From: Roseivirga sp. BDSF3-8
GTDB lineage: Bacteria > Bacteroidota > Bacteroidia > Cytophagales > Cyclobacteriaceae
Direction: 5' to 3'
Length of the DNA stretch: 64,000 bases
NCBI RefSeq assembly: GCF_041449215.1
Contig: NZ_JBGNFV010000001.1
Span: forward strand, 5,721,001 to 5,785,000
Part shown: piece after piece, positions 18,546 to 27,888 of the stretch
How positions within the stretch are numbered: position 1 is the stretch's first letter
Layout of the letters: the number at the start of each line of letters is the position of its first letter
The notes under the pieces: generated by a model
Databases searched by the model: none
The model's input: only the letters and a program-made list of their open reading frames with translations
What the model was told of the DNA's origin: nothing
Made by a program: the position numbers and the translations under genes

Positions 18546-19739
18546 GTGTCCGGTATAAGGGACTTTTTTTTAGACTATATGATCAGAAGATTTTTTTACG
18601 GGTGGCTGGCCATGGCCTCTGCCTGGATTATTTGTACTTGCCTGTACGTACTTATCATCGTACAGGCAGTCAAGCTTTTTATGGACCTTGCCAGTATTGA
18701 CTCTCAGGAGTTAGGAATTCGATTCGATATTTTCCTGACCACTGAATCGCTGATTATGCAGGCTGCCCTGTTTGGCCTTTTCTTTGGCACCCTTTTCTTC
18801 TTTATAAATATCTTTTTCGACCGGTCAATAATAAATAAGCAAGCCTTCGGTCGAATACTGCTCATCAAAAGTCTTCTATATTTTGTAGCACTGGTTCTGG
18901 TCACACTATTCGTCAGCACCCTTATGAAATCTGTAGGGTATTACCCTCAATACATTACCCTCGTAGCCTCCACAGAAAGTCTGTTACAGTACTTTTTTCT
19001 GGGAGTAGCTCCTTTCTTTACTATTCTCATCCTGCTGATGAACCTTTTAATGCTGGTGACCAGAAAGTTCGGAATCGGCCTGCTACTCTCATTATTTACT
19101 GGAAAATATCATCAGCCTATCTCTGAAGAGCGCATATTCATGTTTATCGATCTGCGTAGCAGCACTACCTACGCCGAACAGCTGGGGCACATTCGCTATA
19201 GTAAATTGATCCAGGATTGCTTTTTTGTGCTGAATGAGATCGTTGACAAATATCACGGTACGATCTACCAGTATGTAGGTGATGAGGCGGTAGTTACATG
19301 GCCTGTGAAACATGGCCTTAGAAAAGCCCGCTGCCTGGAAATGTTCTTCGCTTATGTCAATAAAATCAAGTCCAGGTCGCCCAAATACCTGGATCGGTTC
19401 GGGCTGGTGCCTGAATTTAAAGCTGGCGCACACATTGGAACTGTAACGGCTGCCGAAGTTGGAGACATAAAGCGGGAGATCGCCTACCATGGTGACACAC
19501 TCAACACGGCTGCCAGGGTACAGTCATTGTGCAACTCCTACCAGTCTGAACTATTAGTTACAAAGGACCTCCTGGAGCGTATCGTTTTACCCAAAGAGCT
19601 AAAAGCCCGCCCGATGGGTAAAACTGAGCTCAAGGGAAAGCTGAATATGGTGGAAATCTATGCCCTTTATCAAAGTGACAAGCCAGGTCAGATTATCGAG
19701 CAAAGCCAACCCAAAATATATCGCCCCGATGAGGTGTGA
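18546..19739 (+). CDS. Membrane-bound class III adenylate/guanylate cyclase
   Basis: Given from a GTG at 18546 (397 aa); an ATG at 18579 (MIRRFFYGW) is equally plausible and would shorten it by 11. Four or five transmembrane helices fill residues ~15-180, then a cyclase homology domain: metal-binding Asp202 (FIDLRSS) and Asp246 (VGDEAVV), and the transition-state pair Asn320/Arg324 in LNTAARVQ are all present, so it should be active. Substrate choice (ATP or GTP) cannot be fixed by eye. Product would be a cyclic nucleotide second messenger made at the inner membrane. It converges on the SDR gene. Confidence 0.85.
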   Translation: MSGIRDFFLDYMIRRFFYGWLAMASAWIICTCLYVLIIVQAVKLFMDLASIDSQELGIRFDIFLTTESLIMQAALFGLFFGTLFFFINIFFDRSIINKQAFGRILLIKSLLYFVALVLVTLFVSTLMKSVGYYPQYITLVASTESLLQYFFLGVAPFFTILILLMNLLMLVTRKFGIGLLLSLFTGKYHQPISEERIFMFIDLRSSTTYAEQLGHIRYSKLIQDCFFVLNEIVDKYHGTIYQYVGDEAVVTWPVKHGLRKARCLEMFFAYVNKIKSRSPKYLDRFGLVPEFKAGAHIGTVTAAEVGDIKREIAYHGDTLNTAARVQSLCNSYQSELLVTKDLLERIVLPKELKARPMGKTELKGKLNMVEIYALYQSDKPGQIIEQSQPKIYRPDEV

Positions 19740-19744
19740 CAGTA

Positions 19745-20449
19745 TCAGATGTCTCCCAATTGAGGCCTTATAATGATCTCCTCTACCACAGAGCGGGGAG
19801 ACATAGTATAGGCAGAAAATATAGCCTCAGCCACATCTTCAGCTTTCATGAACCGTTCTTCGGGCAAATCAACCCCTTCCCAACTGGCCGTAAGGGTAGC
19901 CCCGGGCATTACAGAAGATACCCTGACGTTGTGCTCTTTAAGCTCCTCACGCAGCACCCGGCTCATGCCCAGCATAGCATGCTTGGTGATAGCATAGGAT
20001 CCGCCGTTTGCATAAGCTACTATGCTGGCAATACTGCATACATTAAAAATATAGCCCTTCTTTCTTCGGCGCATCTCCTTACCGATAGCTTGCGACATAT
20101 GAAAGGCACTATAAACATTGGTATCCATCATTTTTGACAGATTACTAAAGTCCTCATCAAGCACTCCGCCGGGGGTAAAAAATCCTGTATTATTAACAAG
20201 CACATCCACCGGGCGATCCAGCGTCTTCAGATAGCTAATAAATGTATTTACCTCAGACTGTACAGACATATCGGTAGGATGATAGAAAACCTCGCTTTCA
20301 TACTCTGCTTCTATTTCCTTTTTCAACTTTTTAAGGTCTTTTTCCGTACGGGCACAGGTTGCCACATCAAACCCATGCTCTGCAAATAACCTGATTACTG
20401 CACGGCCTATGCCTTTTGTGCCACTAGTGACCACTATCAGTTTTTTCAT
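19745..20449 (-). CDS. Short-chain dehydrogenase/reductase
   Basis: 234 aa from the ATG at 20449 (MKKLIVVTSG), preferred over 20494 because the nucleotide-binding strand begins right there. Cofactor motif TSGTKGIGRA is a variant of TGxxxGxG; NNTGFF replaces the NNAG element; the catalytic Tyr and Lys are in SYAITKHA. It resembles 3-ketoacyl-ACP reductase/7-alpha-HSDH-type classical SDRs. Substrate unknown. Confidence 0.88.
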   Translation of the reverse strand: MKKLIVVTSGTKGIGRAVIRLFAEHGFDVATCARTEKDLKKLKKEIEAEYESEVFYHPTDMSVQSEVNTFISYLKTLDRPVDVLVNNTGFFTPGGVLDEDFSNLSKMMDTNVYSAFHMSQAIGKEMRRRKKGYIFNVCSIASIVAYANGGSYAITKHAMLGMSRVLREELKEHNVRVSSVMPGATLTASWEGVDLPEERFMKAEDVAEAIFSAYTMSPRSVVEEIIIRPQLGDI

Positions 20450-20631
20450 GAATGGACTGGTTTGTCTGAAAATTTCCGAAATATACGTATTCACCTAACC
20501 AAAGCAGAAAGTCCCCGTTTATTTTGATGTTAAGGAAAGGCCGGCGTGGTATATTAATTTTTTTTTGTTTTGATTGCGTAATTTAGCCCCGGTAAACGAT
20601 CGCACACTGCATCATACTTGAAGGACCGCAC

Positions 20632-21360
20632 ATGCATAGCATAGGGAAGTATTTTATTTTTATAAGCAATTTATTTGTTAACCGAGAGTCGCCCCGCGTC
20701 TACATTCGACTTATTATTGATGAATGTATTAAGATCGGAGTTAACTCAATATTCATTGTTGTCATCATCTCCACTTTTATAGGTGCGGTTACCGCCATAC
20801 AGACAGCCTATAACCTGGTCAGCCCCTTGATTCAGGACTGGGTAATAGGCCTTATCGTCAGAGATATGACCATACTGGAGCTTGCGCCGACTATTACGGC
20901 CATTGTTTTTGCCGGCAAGGTAGGGTCTAACCTGGCTGGTGAGCTCGGTACCATGCGAATTACCGAGCAGGTGGATGCACTGGAAGTAATGGGTATAAAT
21001 AGTGTGACCTACCTGGTCTTACCCAAGATAATCGCATCAGTACTCATGTACCCCTTGTTAGTCATACTAGCCATGTTTCTAAGCATTTATGGTGGTTTTC
21101 TAGCAGGCACACTCACTGGTGTTATCACCGAAAATGAATACATTTATGGCATACGGGCTGACTTTAACGAATACACTGTTACGTTTGCCATGATCAAGAG
21201 CCTGGTATTTGCCTTTCTTGTAGCCTCTATTTCTTCTTATAAGGGATTTTACACCACAGGCGGAGCCCTGGAGGTAGGACAGTCCAGCACCAAAGCAGTG
21301 ACCAATAGCTGTATTGCCATTCTTTGTGCTGACTACCTTCTTTCTCAATTACTACTGTAA
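20632..21360 (+). CDS. MlaE-family ABC transporter permease
   Basis: 242 aa integral membrane protein with five or six helices. It carries MlaE hallmarks: FIGAVTAIQTAYNL, AGKVGSNLAGELGTMRITEQVDALEVMGIN and YLVLPKIIASVLMYPLL. MlaE permeases move phospholipids between inner and outer membranes as part of the Mla/Tgd system with an MCE protein. The ATPase gene follows 12 bases on. No MCE-domain gene is in the cluster here, so the third component is either elsewhere or absent. Confidence 0.92.
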   Translation: MHSIGKYFIFISNLFVNRESPRVYIRLIIDECIKIGVNSIFIVVIISTFIGAVTAIQTAYNLVSPLIQDWVIGLIVRDMTILELAPTITAIVFAGKVGSNLAGELGTMRITEQVDALEVMGINSVTYLVLPKIIASVLMYPLLVILAMFLSIYGGFLAGTLTGVITENEYIYGIRADFNEYTVTFAMIKSLVFAFLVASISSYKGFYTTGGALEVGQSSTKAVTNSCIAILCADYLLSQLLL

Positions 21361-21372
21361 GCCTATCATTTC

Positions 21373-22149
21373 ATGATCAAAATAGAAGACATAACGAAAA
21401 GCTTTAGTGGCAAGGAAGTACTAAAGGGCATAAGCGGTGAGTTTAAGAAGGGTGTGGTCAACCAGATCATTGGCGCCAGTGGTACCGGTAAGAGTGTGCT
21501 GCTGAAGTGCATCGTGGGACTGATTCCCCCTGACTCAGGGCACGTATATTATAATGATCGCAACTTCACTAAAGCCGATCGTGATCTGAAAGTGGAAATT
21601 CGCCGGGAGATAGGGATGCTTTTTCAGGGTAGTGCACTTTTCGATTCAAAAACGGTAGAGCAAAATGTGATGTTTCCACTGGACATTCTCACAACCATGA
21701 GTAAGGATGATAAGCTGGAACGCGTAAACTTTGTCCTACAGCGCGTTGGCCTGGAGAATGTCAATAAAAAAATGCCCAGTGAGATTAGCGGAGGTATGAA
21801 AAAGCGGGTGGGTATAGCCCGCGCCATCGTCAATGAAGATGTAAACTACCTATTTTGTGATGAGCCTAACTCCGGCCTCGACCCGCAGACAAGTATCGTA
21901 ATCGATGAGCTTATTGCCGAAATTACCAAAGAGCTGGATGTGACCACCGTTGTAGTTACTCATGACATGAATTCTGTAATGGGCTGGGGAGAACATATCA
22001 TATTTTTGGCTAATGGCCATAAGGTATGGGAGGGTAGCAAGGAGCAGATCATGTTTAGTGATGTGGAAGAGCTTAACAACTTTGTCTTTGCCAGTAAAGT
22101 GATGCAAGCTCTGAAAAACTCACCTAACTTTGATCCCAAGGAAACATGA
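21373..22149 (+). CDS. MlaF-type ABC transporter ATP-binding protein
   Basis: 258 aa. Walker A GASGTGKS (34-41), Q-loop MLFQGSALFD, signature SGGMKKR, Walker B LFCDEPNSGLDP and the His switch VVTHDMNS are all intact. The SGGMKKR form is characteristic of the MlaF subfamily, in keeping with the MlaE permease just upstream. Drives phospholipid transport by ATP hydrolysis at the inner membrane. Its stop overlaps the PhzF gene start (ATGA), so the three genes form one operon. Confidence 0.92.
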   Translation: MIKIEDITKSFSGKEVLKGISGEFKKGVVNQIIGASGTGKSVLLKCIVGLIPPDSGHVYYNDRNFTKADRDLKVEIRREIGMLFQGSALFDSKTVEQNVMFPLDILTTMSKDDKLERVNFVLQRVGLENVNKKMPSEISGGMKKRVGIARAIVNEDVNYLFCDEPNSGLDPQTSIVIDELIAEITKELDVTTVVVTHDMNSVMGWGEHIIFLANGHKVWEGSKEQIMFSDVEELNNFVFASKVMQALKNSPNFDPKET

Positions 22150-22961
22150 ACCAGACCCTTGCCTTATACCAGGTAGATGCATTTACTTCCTCACTTTTTG
22201 GTGGTAATCCGGCTGCGGTGGTACCACTGCAGGAATGGCCTTCAGATAAGTTGCTACAGCAGATTGCCAGGGAAAATAACCTTAGCGAAACAGCATTCAT
22301 TGTAGCAGAAGGCGACGGCTATGGCCTTAGGTGGTTTACTCCTGCTGTTGAAGTAGACCTCTGCGGCCACGCTACCCTTGCCACAGCTCATGTCCTTTTC
22401 AGGCATCTTGATTTCAATAAGGAGAGGATCATCTTTCAGACCCGAAGTGGCCAATTGCAGGTAAGCCGTGAGAGGGACCTGTATGTGATGGACTTTCCGG
22501 CTGACAAACCTAAAAGCTACGATGCCAGGCTGCTGCCGGAAAACCTGATGGGTTCAGAGCCGGAAGCAGTATATGACGCCCGCTACCTGATGACAATATA
22601 TCCTCATCAGGCATCACTGGAAAACCTTAGGCCAGACTTTCGCACCATGGCCTCCCTGCCCTGGCTGGGAGTGATTGCCACCGCTCCTGCAGACTCTCCG
22701 GATCTTGACTTTGTAAGCAGGTTCTTTTGCCCTAAAGCTGGAATAGACGAAGATCCTGTAACAGGGTCAGCCCACACTATCCTTACCCCCTACTGGGCTG
22801 AAAGACTTAATAAAAATGCACTCTATGCCAAGCAAATAAGCCATAGAGAAGGCAACCTCCTGTGTACTCTTAATCATGACCGGGTACTCTTAAAAGGCCA
22901 GGCTGTCACATATCTTAAGGGAGAAATAAGTATTCCTCAGATAGCGGAAAAGACTTATTAA
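22146..22961 (+). CDS. PhzF-family isomerase
   Basis: 271 aa. PhzF family proteins are two-lobed enzymes related to diaminopimelate epimerase; PhzF itself isomerises dihydro-3-hydroxyanthranilate. Conserved features visible: FGGNPAAVV, the catalytic Glu48 in NLSETAFI, LRWFTPAVEVDLCGHATLA and DPVTGSAHT. Most PhzF homologues outside phenazine clusters have unknown substrates, and no other phenazine gene is here. It is coupled to the Mla-type ATPase by a 4-base overlap. Confidence 0.92.
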   Translation: MNQTLALYQVDAFTSSLFGGNPAAVVPLQEWPSDKLLQQIARENNLSETAFIVAEGDGYGLRWFTPAVEVDLCGHATLATAHVLFRHLDFNKERIIFQTRSGQLQVSRERDLYVMDFPADKPKSYDARLLPENLMGSEPEAVYDARYLMTIYPHQASLENLRPDFRTMASLPWLGVIATAPADSPDLDFVSRFFCPKAGIDEDPVTGSAHTILTPYWAERLNKNALYAKQISHREGNLLCTLNHDRVLLKGQAVTYLKGEISIPQIAEKTY

Positions 22962-23012
22962 TTCCTGAATTTTAGTAACTTTTCCGTCACTTTTCTTTTT
23001 ATTTTATCAACT

Positions 23013-24218
23013 ATGGTATTCCGTATTCTTGTCCGGGTTCTTGCCGTGGCCCCATTTGTATTCTTTGCGTGTAAACCAGGCCAGATGAGCCGCTCCACCT
23101 CCAACCAGGAGATGGCGGCCAGGCAGGACTCCATTGCACGAATGGATAGTATACGCATAGCCGATTCGCTCGCCGTGGTACAGCGTAAAATTGATTCCCT
23201 CGCCTGGGAAAAGAATGCCGTTGCTATAGATGCCTACCGGCTGCTAAAAGATACCGTAACCCTGATTGGTGTGGGAGACATTATGATGGGCACTAACTTT
23301 CCCTCCGAGCAATACCTGCCCGGAGAAAACCTGCTGAAACCTGTCAATAGTATCCTGCAGGATGCAGATGTCACATTTGGCAATCATGAAGGGGTTATAT
23401 TAAATGAAGGCGGTGACCCCAAGCGTTGTAGTGACCCTGATCTGTGCTATATATTCCGTACGCCAATATCCTACGCCCCCTATCTGACAGAGGCCGGATT
23501 CGATGTTATGAGCCTGGCTAATAACCATGCCGGTGACTTCGGGCAACCCGGTCGTGAGAGTAGCATGAAAACACTTGATAGTCTGGGCATATACCATGCA
23601 GGCCAGCTACAAAGGCCTTATGTTACGTTTGAACAGGATGGCATGCGATATGGATTTGCTGCCTTTTCACCTAATACCGGTACCGTAAGCATAAATGATC
23701 TCGACGGGGCGATAGATATTATTAAGCATCTGGATTCTATCTCAGATATTGTAATAGTATCATTTCATGGAGGAGCAGAAGGCAATAAATACGAGCATAT
23801 TACAAGAGAAAGAGAATACTTCTATGGTGAGAACAGGGGAAACGTATATGAATTTGCCCATACACTAATAGACAACGGGGCAGATGTGATATTCGGTCAT
23901 GGCCCTCATGTCACACGGGCTGTAGAGGTGTACAATGATAGATTTATCGCCTATAGTCTTGGTAATTTCCTCACTTATGGACGTTTTAACCTCCGGGGTG
24001 TTAATGGCATAGCGCCTATCGTAAAAGTCTTTACAGATGGAAACGGAAAATTTTATAAAGCTAAGGTAACGAGCATTATCCAACGTGGGGCAGGTGGTCC
24101 GGTTGTAGATACACAGGATCGTGCATGGAAAAAACTTAAAGAACTTACACAAGAGGATTTTCCAGAGGTACCCCTGTATTTTGAAGAGGGGGGTGTAATT
24201 ACCTATATTAAACAATAA
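23013..24218 (+). CDS. CapA-family metallophosphoesterase lipoprotein
   Basis: 401 aa. Signal sequence with lipobox-like FFAC followed by a charged helical linker, then a CapA/PGA_cap domain: GVGDIMMGTNFP, VTFGNHEGV, LANNHAGDFG, SFHGGAEG and FGHGPHV with the His/Asp metal ligands of the calcineurin-like fold. CapA proteins take part in poly-gamma-glutamate capsule synthesis in Bacillus, but most Bacteroidota homologues are unassigned and no capB/capC genes are here. The MerR gene begins 11 bases downstream. Confidence 0.87.
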   Translation: MVFRILVRVLAVAPFVFFACKPGQMSRSTSNQEMAARQDSIARMDSIRIADSLAVVQRKIDSLAWEKNAVAIDAYRLLKDTVTLIGVGDIMMGTNFPSEQYLPGENLLKPVNSILQDADVTFGNHEGVILNEGGDPKRCSDPDLCYIFRTPISYAPYLTEAGFDVMSLANNHAGDFGQPGRESSMKTLDSLGIYHAGQLQRPYVTFEQDGMRYGFAAFSPNTGTVSINDLDGAIDIIKHLDSISDIVIVSFHGGAEGNKYEHITREREYFYGENRGNVYEFAHTLIDNGADVIFGHGPHVTRAVEVYNDRFIAYSLGNFLTYGRFNLRGVNGIAPIVKVFTDGNGKFYKAKVTSIIQRGAGGPVVDTQDRAWKKLKELTQEDFPEVPLYFEEGGVITYIKQ

Positions 24219-24229
24219 ATAGACGGCAG

Positions 24230-24568
24230 GTGCCCTACAAAGAGAAAGAAATAGAAAAGAAGTACTACACCATCGGCGAAGTGGCCGATATTTTCGGTGT
24301 AGCCACCTCACTCATCCGCTTCTGGGAGAGTGAATTCGATACTATTCGCCCGAAAAAGAATCGGAAAGGTAACCGCCAGTTTACTAAGGAAGACATTGAA
24401 AGCATACGGCTCATTTATCATCTAGTAAAAGAAAAGGGCTTTACCTTACAAGGAGCAAAAGACATGCTTAAAAACAACGTGGGAAAAGTTAAAGACCGGA
24501 TGGAACTGATAGAATCCCTCGAAAAGGTAAAAGGCTTTCTTGTAGATCTTCGTAAAAAACTCCCCTAA
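24230..24568 (+). CDS. MerR-family transcriptional regulator
   Basis: 112 aa from a GTG start. N-terminal winged helix: YYTIGEVADIFGVATSLIRFWESEFDTIRP, then RQFTKEDIESIRLIYHLVKEKGFTLQGAKDML, a clear MerR DNA-binding signature. The C-terminal helix is short and has no Cys residues for metal sensing or effector domain, matching the small MerR proteins common in Bacteroidota just upstream of dprA. Likely co-transcribed with capA-like and dprA genes (11 and 25 base gaps). Confidence 0.88.
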   Translation: MPYKEKEIEKKYYTIGEVADIFGVATSLIRFWESEFDTIRPKKNRKGNRQFTKEDIESIRLIYHLVKEKGFTLQGAKDMLKNNVGKVKDRMELIESLEKVKGFLVDLRKKLP

Positions 24569-24593
24569 CCTCTCTCTTTCTCTCCTTACACAC

Positions 24594-25739
24594 ATGTTAC
24601 AGCCAGCTAACGTCCATGAGGTCGCCCTGACTCTTGTGCCCGGTCTTGGACCAAGACTTATCCGCCAGCTACTTAGCTATGCCGGTTCAGCAGAAAATGT
24701 GTTTGCACTGCCGGTAGCTAAACTCATAAAAGTGCCAGGAATAGGCAGGCAAACAGCCGAAAATATACTAAAATATAAGAATACCAGCCTCGCAGAGGAA
24801 GTGCTGGAAAAGGCAGAAAAAAACGAAACCAGTGTACTGCCATTTACACATCCTTCCTACCCTTTGCAGCTCAGGCAAATTCCGGATTTTCCACCCCTAC
24901 TCTACACCCGGGGAGACGGGGCATTGGATTTCAGCCGGTCTGTGGCTATAGTTGGTACCCGCCATGCCACAGCTTATGGCAAGTCTGTAGCTGAGGAGTT
25001 GGTGGAGGCACTAGTGCCTTACAGCCCGGTGATTGTCAGTGGGTTGGCATATGGTATTGATATTGCCGCACACAAGGCGTCTCTGAAATATGGCCTACCT
25101 ACCTACGGCGTACTGGCTTCAGGTACAGACATTATCTACCCCGCTGTCCATAAGCAGATAGCAAGAGATATGCTAACCAGTGGCGGACTGTTATCCGAAA
25201 ATCCTCCCGGAACAAAACCTGATGCTCATCGCTTTCCAGCCCGAAACCGGATTATCGCAGGGTTGGCACAGGTCATAGTTGTGGTAGAGGCTGCAAAGAG
25301 AGGCGGGGCATTGATTACTGCACGGCTCGGCCAGGACTACAACAGAGAAGTACTTGCTGTACCGGGAAATATAGGGCAGGTTTATTCAGAAGGCTGCCAT
25401 AAACTAATCAGAGAAAATGTAGCAGGTATATGCACCTGTGCCGAAGACATAGTAAATCAGCTTGGATGGCTCCATTCCGGTAGTGAAACCACTCAGGCAG
25501 TAACCCTGGATCTCAGTAATTTTAATGAGAAGGAACAAAAGGTCATCACATTATTATCGGAAAATAAATTTGAGATGGACCTGGATGACCTGTGTGTAAG
25601 AACTAAAATGCGCGTGAGCGAGATGGCTTCAGTATTATTAAGTCTCGAATTGCAGGGACTCGTTTCTCCACTTCCGGGAAGAAGGTACCGCCTGAAACTG
25701 GCCATTACCGGCACCGCCCAGACCTCACTATTTGTATGA
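24594..25739 (+). CDS. dprA: DNA-processing protein DprA
   Basis: 381 aa. DprA loads RecA on incoming single-stranded DNA during natural transformation. An N-terminal helix-hairpin-helix-like region (LIKVPGIGRQTAENIL) precedes the Rossmann-like core with VAIVGTRHATAYG, SGLAYGIDIAAHKASL, FPARNRIIAGLA and AKRGGALITARLG, all family signatures. The C-terminal ~60 residues form a winged helix. Complete. It ends base-to-base with the convergent DUF5996 gene and no terminator is evident in between. Confidence 0.95.
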   Translation: MLQPANVHEVALTLVPGLGPRLIRQLLSYAGSAENVFALPVAKLIKVPGIGRQTAENILKYKNTSLAEEVLEKAEKNETSVLPFTHPSYPLQLRQIPDFPPLLYTRGDGALDFSRSVAIVGTRHATAYGKSVAEELVEALVPYSPVIVSGLAYGIDIAAHKASLKYGLPTYGVLASGTDIIYPAVHKQIARDMLTSGGLLSENPPGTKPDAHRFPARNRIIAGLAQVIVVVEAAKRGGALITARLGQDYNREVLAVPGNIGQVYSEGCHKLIRENVAGICTCAEDIVNQLGWLHSGSETTQAVTLDLSNFNEKEQKVITLLSENKFEMDLDDLCVRTKMRVSEMASVLLSLELQGLVSPLPGRRYRLKLAITGTAQTSLFV

Positions 25740-26666
25740 TTATAGATCAGACAGTGGAGGAACTGTCAGTGCTGATACGTCCCAGCCTGCAAGATTGGCC
25801 CCTGCCTGATACGCGCTCTCTAAAAAATCAAGCAGAGCCTGCCGGGGGTCTGCTTCTGCCCGCAGATCATCATACATTAGCAGAGCCATAGGACTTCCAT
25901 TACTATCCTGCCATGATGCCTGGCCAGGTTGCAGTGGCTGCTTGTCCAGCCCATCCGGTGAAGGATATGTATAACTATAAAATGCCGGTGAGCGAACCTC
26001 TTCGTCACCAGCCCAAAAACCAAAGCTTATATTTTCATGAGAATAGGCAGCTTTATCAGAAATCCTTGCTTCAGCAAGCATAGCAGGAGCTCTTTTTCCT
26101 GAAAAACGGGTAACAGCCAGGTCCATATGATGCCAATAGATATGCACCGGGCATGTCTTTCCATAAAACCTGCCACTGAACTCTTTAAACACATCTGTGA
26201 CCCAAAGCATAATTTTCCAAAATCGGGTCACATACTCCTTCTGATACGAACGATATTCATTTATTTCAGAAAAAGGCTTTTTAACAGGAAGGTCATATGG
26301 TCGGTCCTGAATAGTAGCTTTTATTCCTAGATTGTCAAGACTTCTGAAAAAGGCATGATAAAATTCGGCCACACTTAATTCGACCTTTAAGGGAAACGCT
26401 TCACTACCGGCCCAACTCGTATTGATCCCCAACTGATGATCGATAACATTAAATATAACCTCGAAAGCTTCCCCATTGTATGGAATAGTTCCGGTAGTGA
26501 AGCCCTTGGATGAAGCATAAAGTGTAATAAACCACCAATGATTTTTACGAGGCATCAATGCCATCCTTACTTTCCCTACAATTCGAAAATAAAGGTGTAA
26601 GGTCATCTTGCTCTCTTCCCACTCCCCTAAGGGTAGTTCTGGTAGAGCGTAGGCGGTCTTATTCAT
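25740..26666 (-). CDS. DUF5996 family protein
   Basis: 308 aa, no signal peptide. Matches DUF5996: LPLGEWEESKMTLHLYFRIVGKVRMAL at the N-terminus, NHWWFITLYASSKGFTTGTIPY, and later PVHIYWHHMDLAVTRFSGKRAP and ENISFGFWAGDE. The function is unknown; the conserved Trp/His residues suggest a binding pocket. The stop codon directly abuts that of dprA on the opposite strand. Separated by 22 bases from the nitroreductase gene upstream, so the two are probably one operon. Confidence 0.85.
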   Translation of the reverse strand: MNKTAYALPELPLGEWEESKMTLHLYFRIVGKVRMALMPRKNHWWFITLYASSKGFTTGTIPYNGEAFEVIFNVIDHQLGINTSWAGSEAFPLKVELSVAEFYHAFFRSLDNLGIKATIQDRPYDLPVKKPFSEINEYRSYQKEYVTRFWKIMLWVTDVFKEFSGRFYGKTCPVHIYWHHMDLAVTRFSGKRAPAMLAEARISDKAAYSHENISFGFWAGDEEVRSPAFYSYTYPSPDGLDKQPLQPGQASWQDSNGSPMALLMYDDLRAEADPRQALLDFLESAYQAGANLAGWDVSALTVPPLSDL

Positions 26667-26688
26667 TTGTTGTTTAGTGATGATTACA

Positions 26689-27336
26689 CTAAATAAAGTT
26701 TATGAAATCATTTTTGTCTTTTCTAACTTTAGTTTTTTTAGCATAAACATCATCTTCTGCACGATACCCTATAGTTACCAATACCACCGGTAATTTGTCC
26801 TCATGTTCCGATAGTAACGGCCTGAGCTTCTCCTTGTTAAAACCTTCCATAGGACATGTATCAACTCTGTGCATAGCCGCTGCATGAAGCATGAAGCCCA
26901 TAGCAATATAGGCTTGTCGTGCGGCCCACCCTTGTTTTTCCATTGCACTAAGGGGTTCGAGGGTATTTTTTATTGTTGTACTGAATGGCGCGAGTGATTC
27001 TAACCTCACCCCTCTCGTTTCAGCAATCCTTTGAATATAATCGTCAACCAGAGTGGCATCGATGTGCTCATCCACACTAAATATCACCAACTCCGAAGCC
27101 TGTAAAATCTGAGGTTGGGGACAAGCTTCATTATAAATTCTCTGCCTTATTTCGTAATCCTTAACCACTGTCAGGCTAAAAGGCTGCAGACCATAGCTGG
27201 TTGGTGCCATACGTGCAGCGTCCAGTAAGAGTTCCAGCGTTTCAGCTTCCAGCTTTTCTTCCGGGTCAAACTTCTTTGTGGCATATCTCCATTCCAGTGA
27301 TTCCACCAGTGTCTGACTAAGGGTAATAGTCTTCAT
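26689..27336 (-). CDS. NAD(P)H-dependent nitroreductase-family flavoprotein
   Basis: 215 aa, typical for the NfsB-like branch. Begins LVESLEWRYATKKFDP, the FMN-phosphate-binding phrase, followed by RMAPTSYGLQPF; near the end, AYIAMGFMLHAAAMHRVDTCPMEGF and VLVTIGYRAEDD complete the flavin site. Such enzymes reduce quinones or nitroaromatics with NAD(P)H via FMN. A perfect 12-bp palindrome lies 11 bases before the ATG and may be its operator. First gene of a probable operon with DUF5996. Confidence 0.92.
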   Translation of the reverse strand: MKTITLSQTLVESLEWRYATKKFDPEEKLEAETLELLLDAARMAPTSYGLQPFSLTVVKDYEIRQRIYNEACPQPQILQASELVIFSVDEHIDATLVDDYIQRIAETRGVRLESLAPFSTTIKNTLEPLSAMEKQGWAARQAYIAMGFMLHAAAMHRVDTCPMEGFNKEKLRPLLSEHEDKLPVVLVTIGYRAEDDVYAKKTKVRKDKNDFINFI

Positions 27337-27888
27337 ATTAAATTATATGTACGTACATTTTTACTTATCAAACTGACTTTCCAGTACAAGGGTTACACTG
27401 GATTTGGTAATTAGCTGGCAAATACATTTTCAATTGCCATTTAGACACTAAATCATTTAAGAGTTTTCAAGATAACTACCTGATTGTTTGATCTTGAAGT
27501 AAAGAATTAAGCACTAAATCATTTTTTTACAATTTTTTTACTTTTTCAACACACTTTATACCTGCTTAAAAAGTAACCCATTACGGAAAGCATTTTTTTA
27601 ATTATCCTTTAGACTCTGTTTGGAGTTCTCTCGCAATACCTTTGTAAAGTGCTGTGCTGTAGAATTTTAATTAACAAATAGATAATCAGATTAGACACCC
27701 TGCTTTTGAGACTGGTTTCCATGGTACAACACGCACTTTGAGTTAAAGAACGCTGATACCACTCTGGTATAGTTCATTAACCTCCCCCCCACTTCGATGT
27801 AATTTGAGAAGGTATTTTTTGACTAATTCCTGGAAATAAATCACTCATATTTGCCTCACAACTATTCAAAAATACTAATAACTACGTT
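27337..27888. other. Divergent intergenic region, 552 bases, no gene
   Basis: AT-rich DNA between the divergent nitroreductase and secreted-protein genes. It holds the palindrome at 27347-27358, a 13-base direct repeat CACTAAATCATTT at 27446-27458 and 27512-27524, and a small inverted repeat ATACCA-CTC-TGGTAT near 27756-27770. No open frame of credible composition is seen on either strand. Confidence 0.6.
27347..27358. promoter_or_regulatory. Palindrome ATGTACGTACAT, possible operator
   Basis: Perfect 12-bp palindrome placed 11 bases before the nitroreductase start codon, a position where a bound dimer would block transcription or translation start. Redox-related nitroreductases are often controlled by HxlR or MarR-type repressors binding such GTAC-centred dyads. 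The regulator is not in the window; the role is inference. Confidence 0.4.

Noticed and set aside
22146-22961. Phenazine biosynthesis cluster
   Set aside because: Only the PhzF homologue is present, coupled to a lipid transporter; the rest of the pathway is absent.
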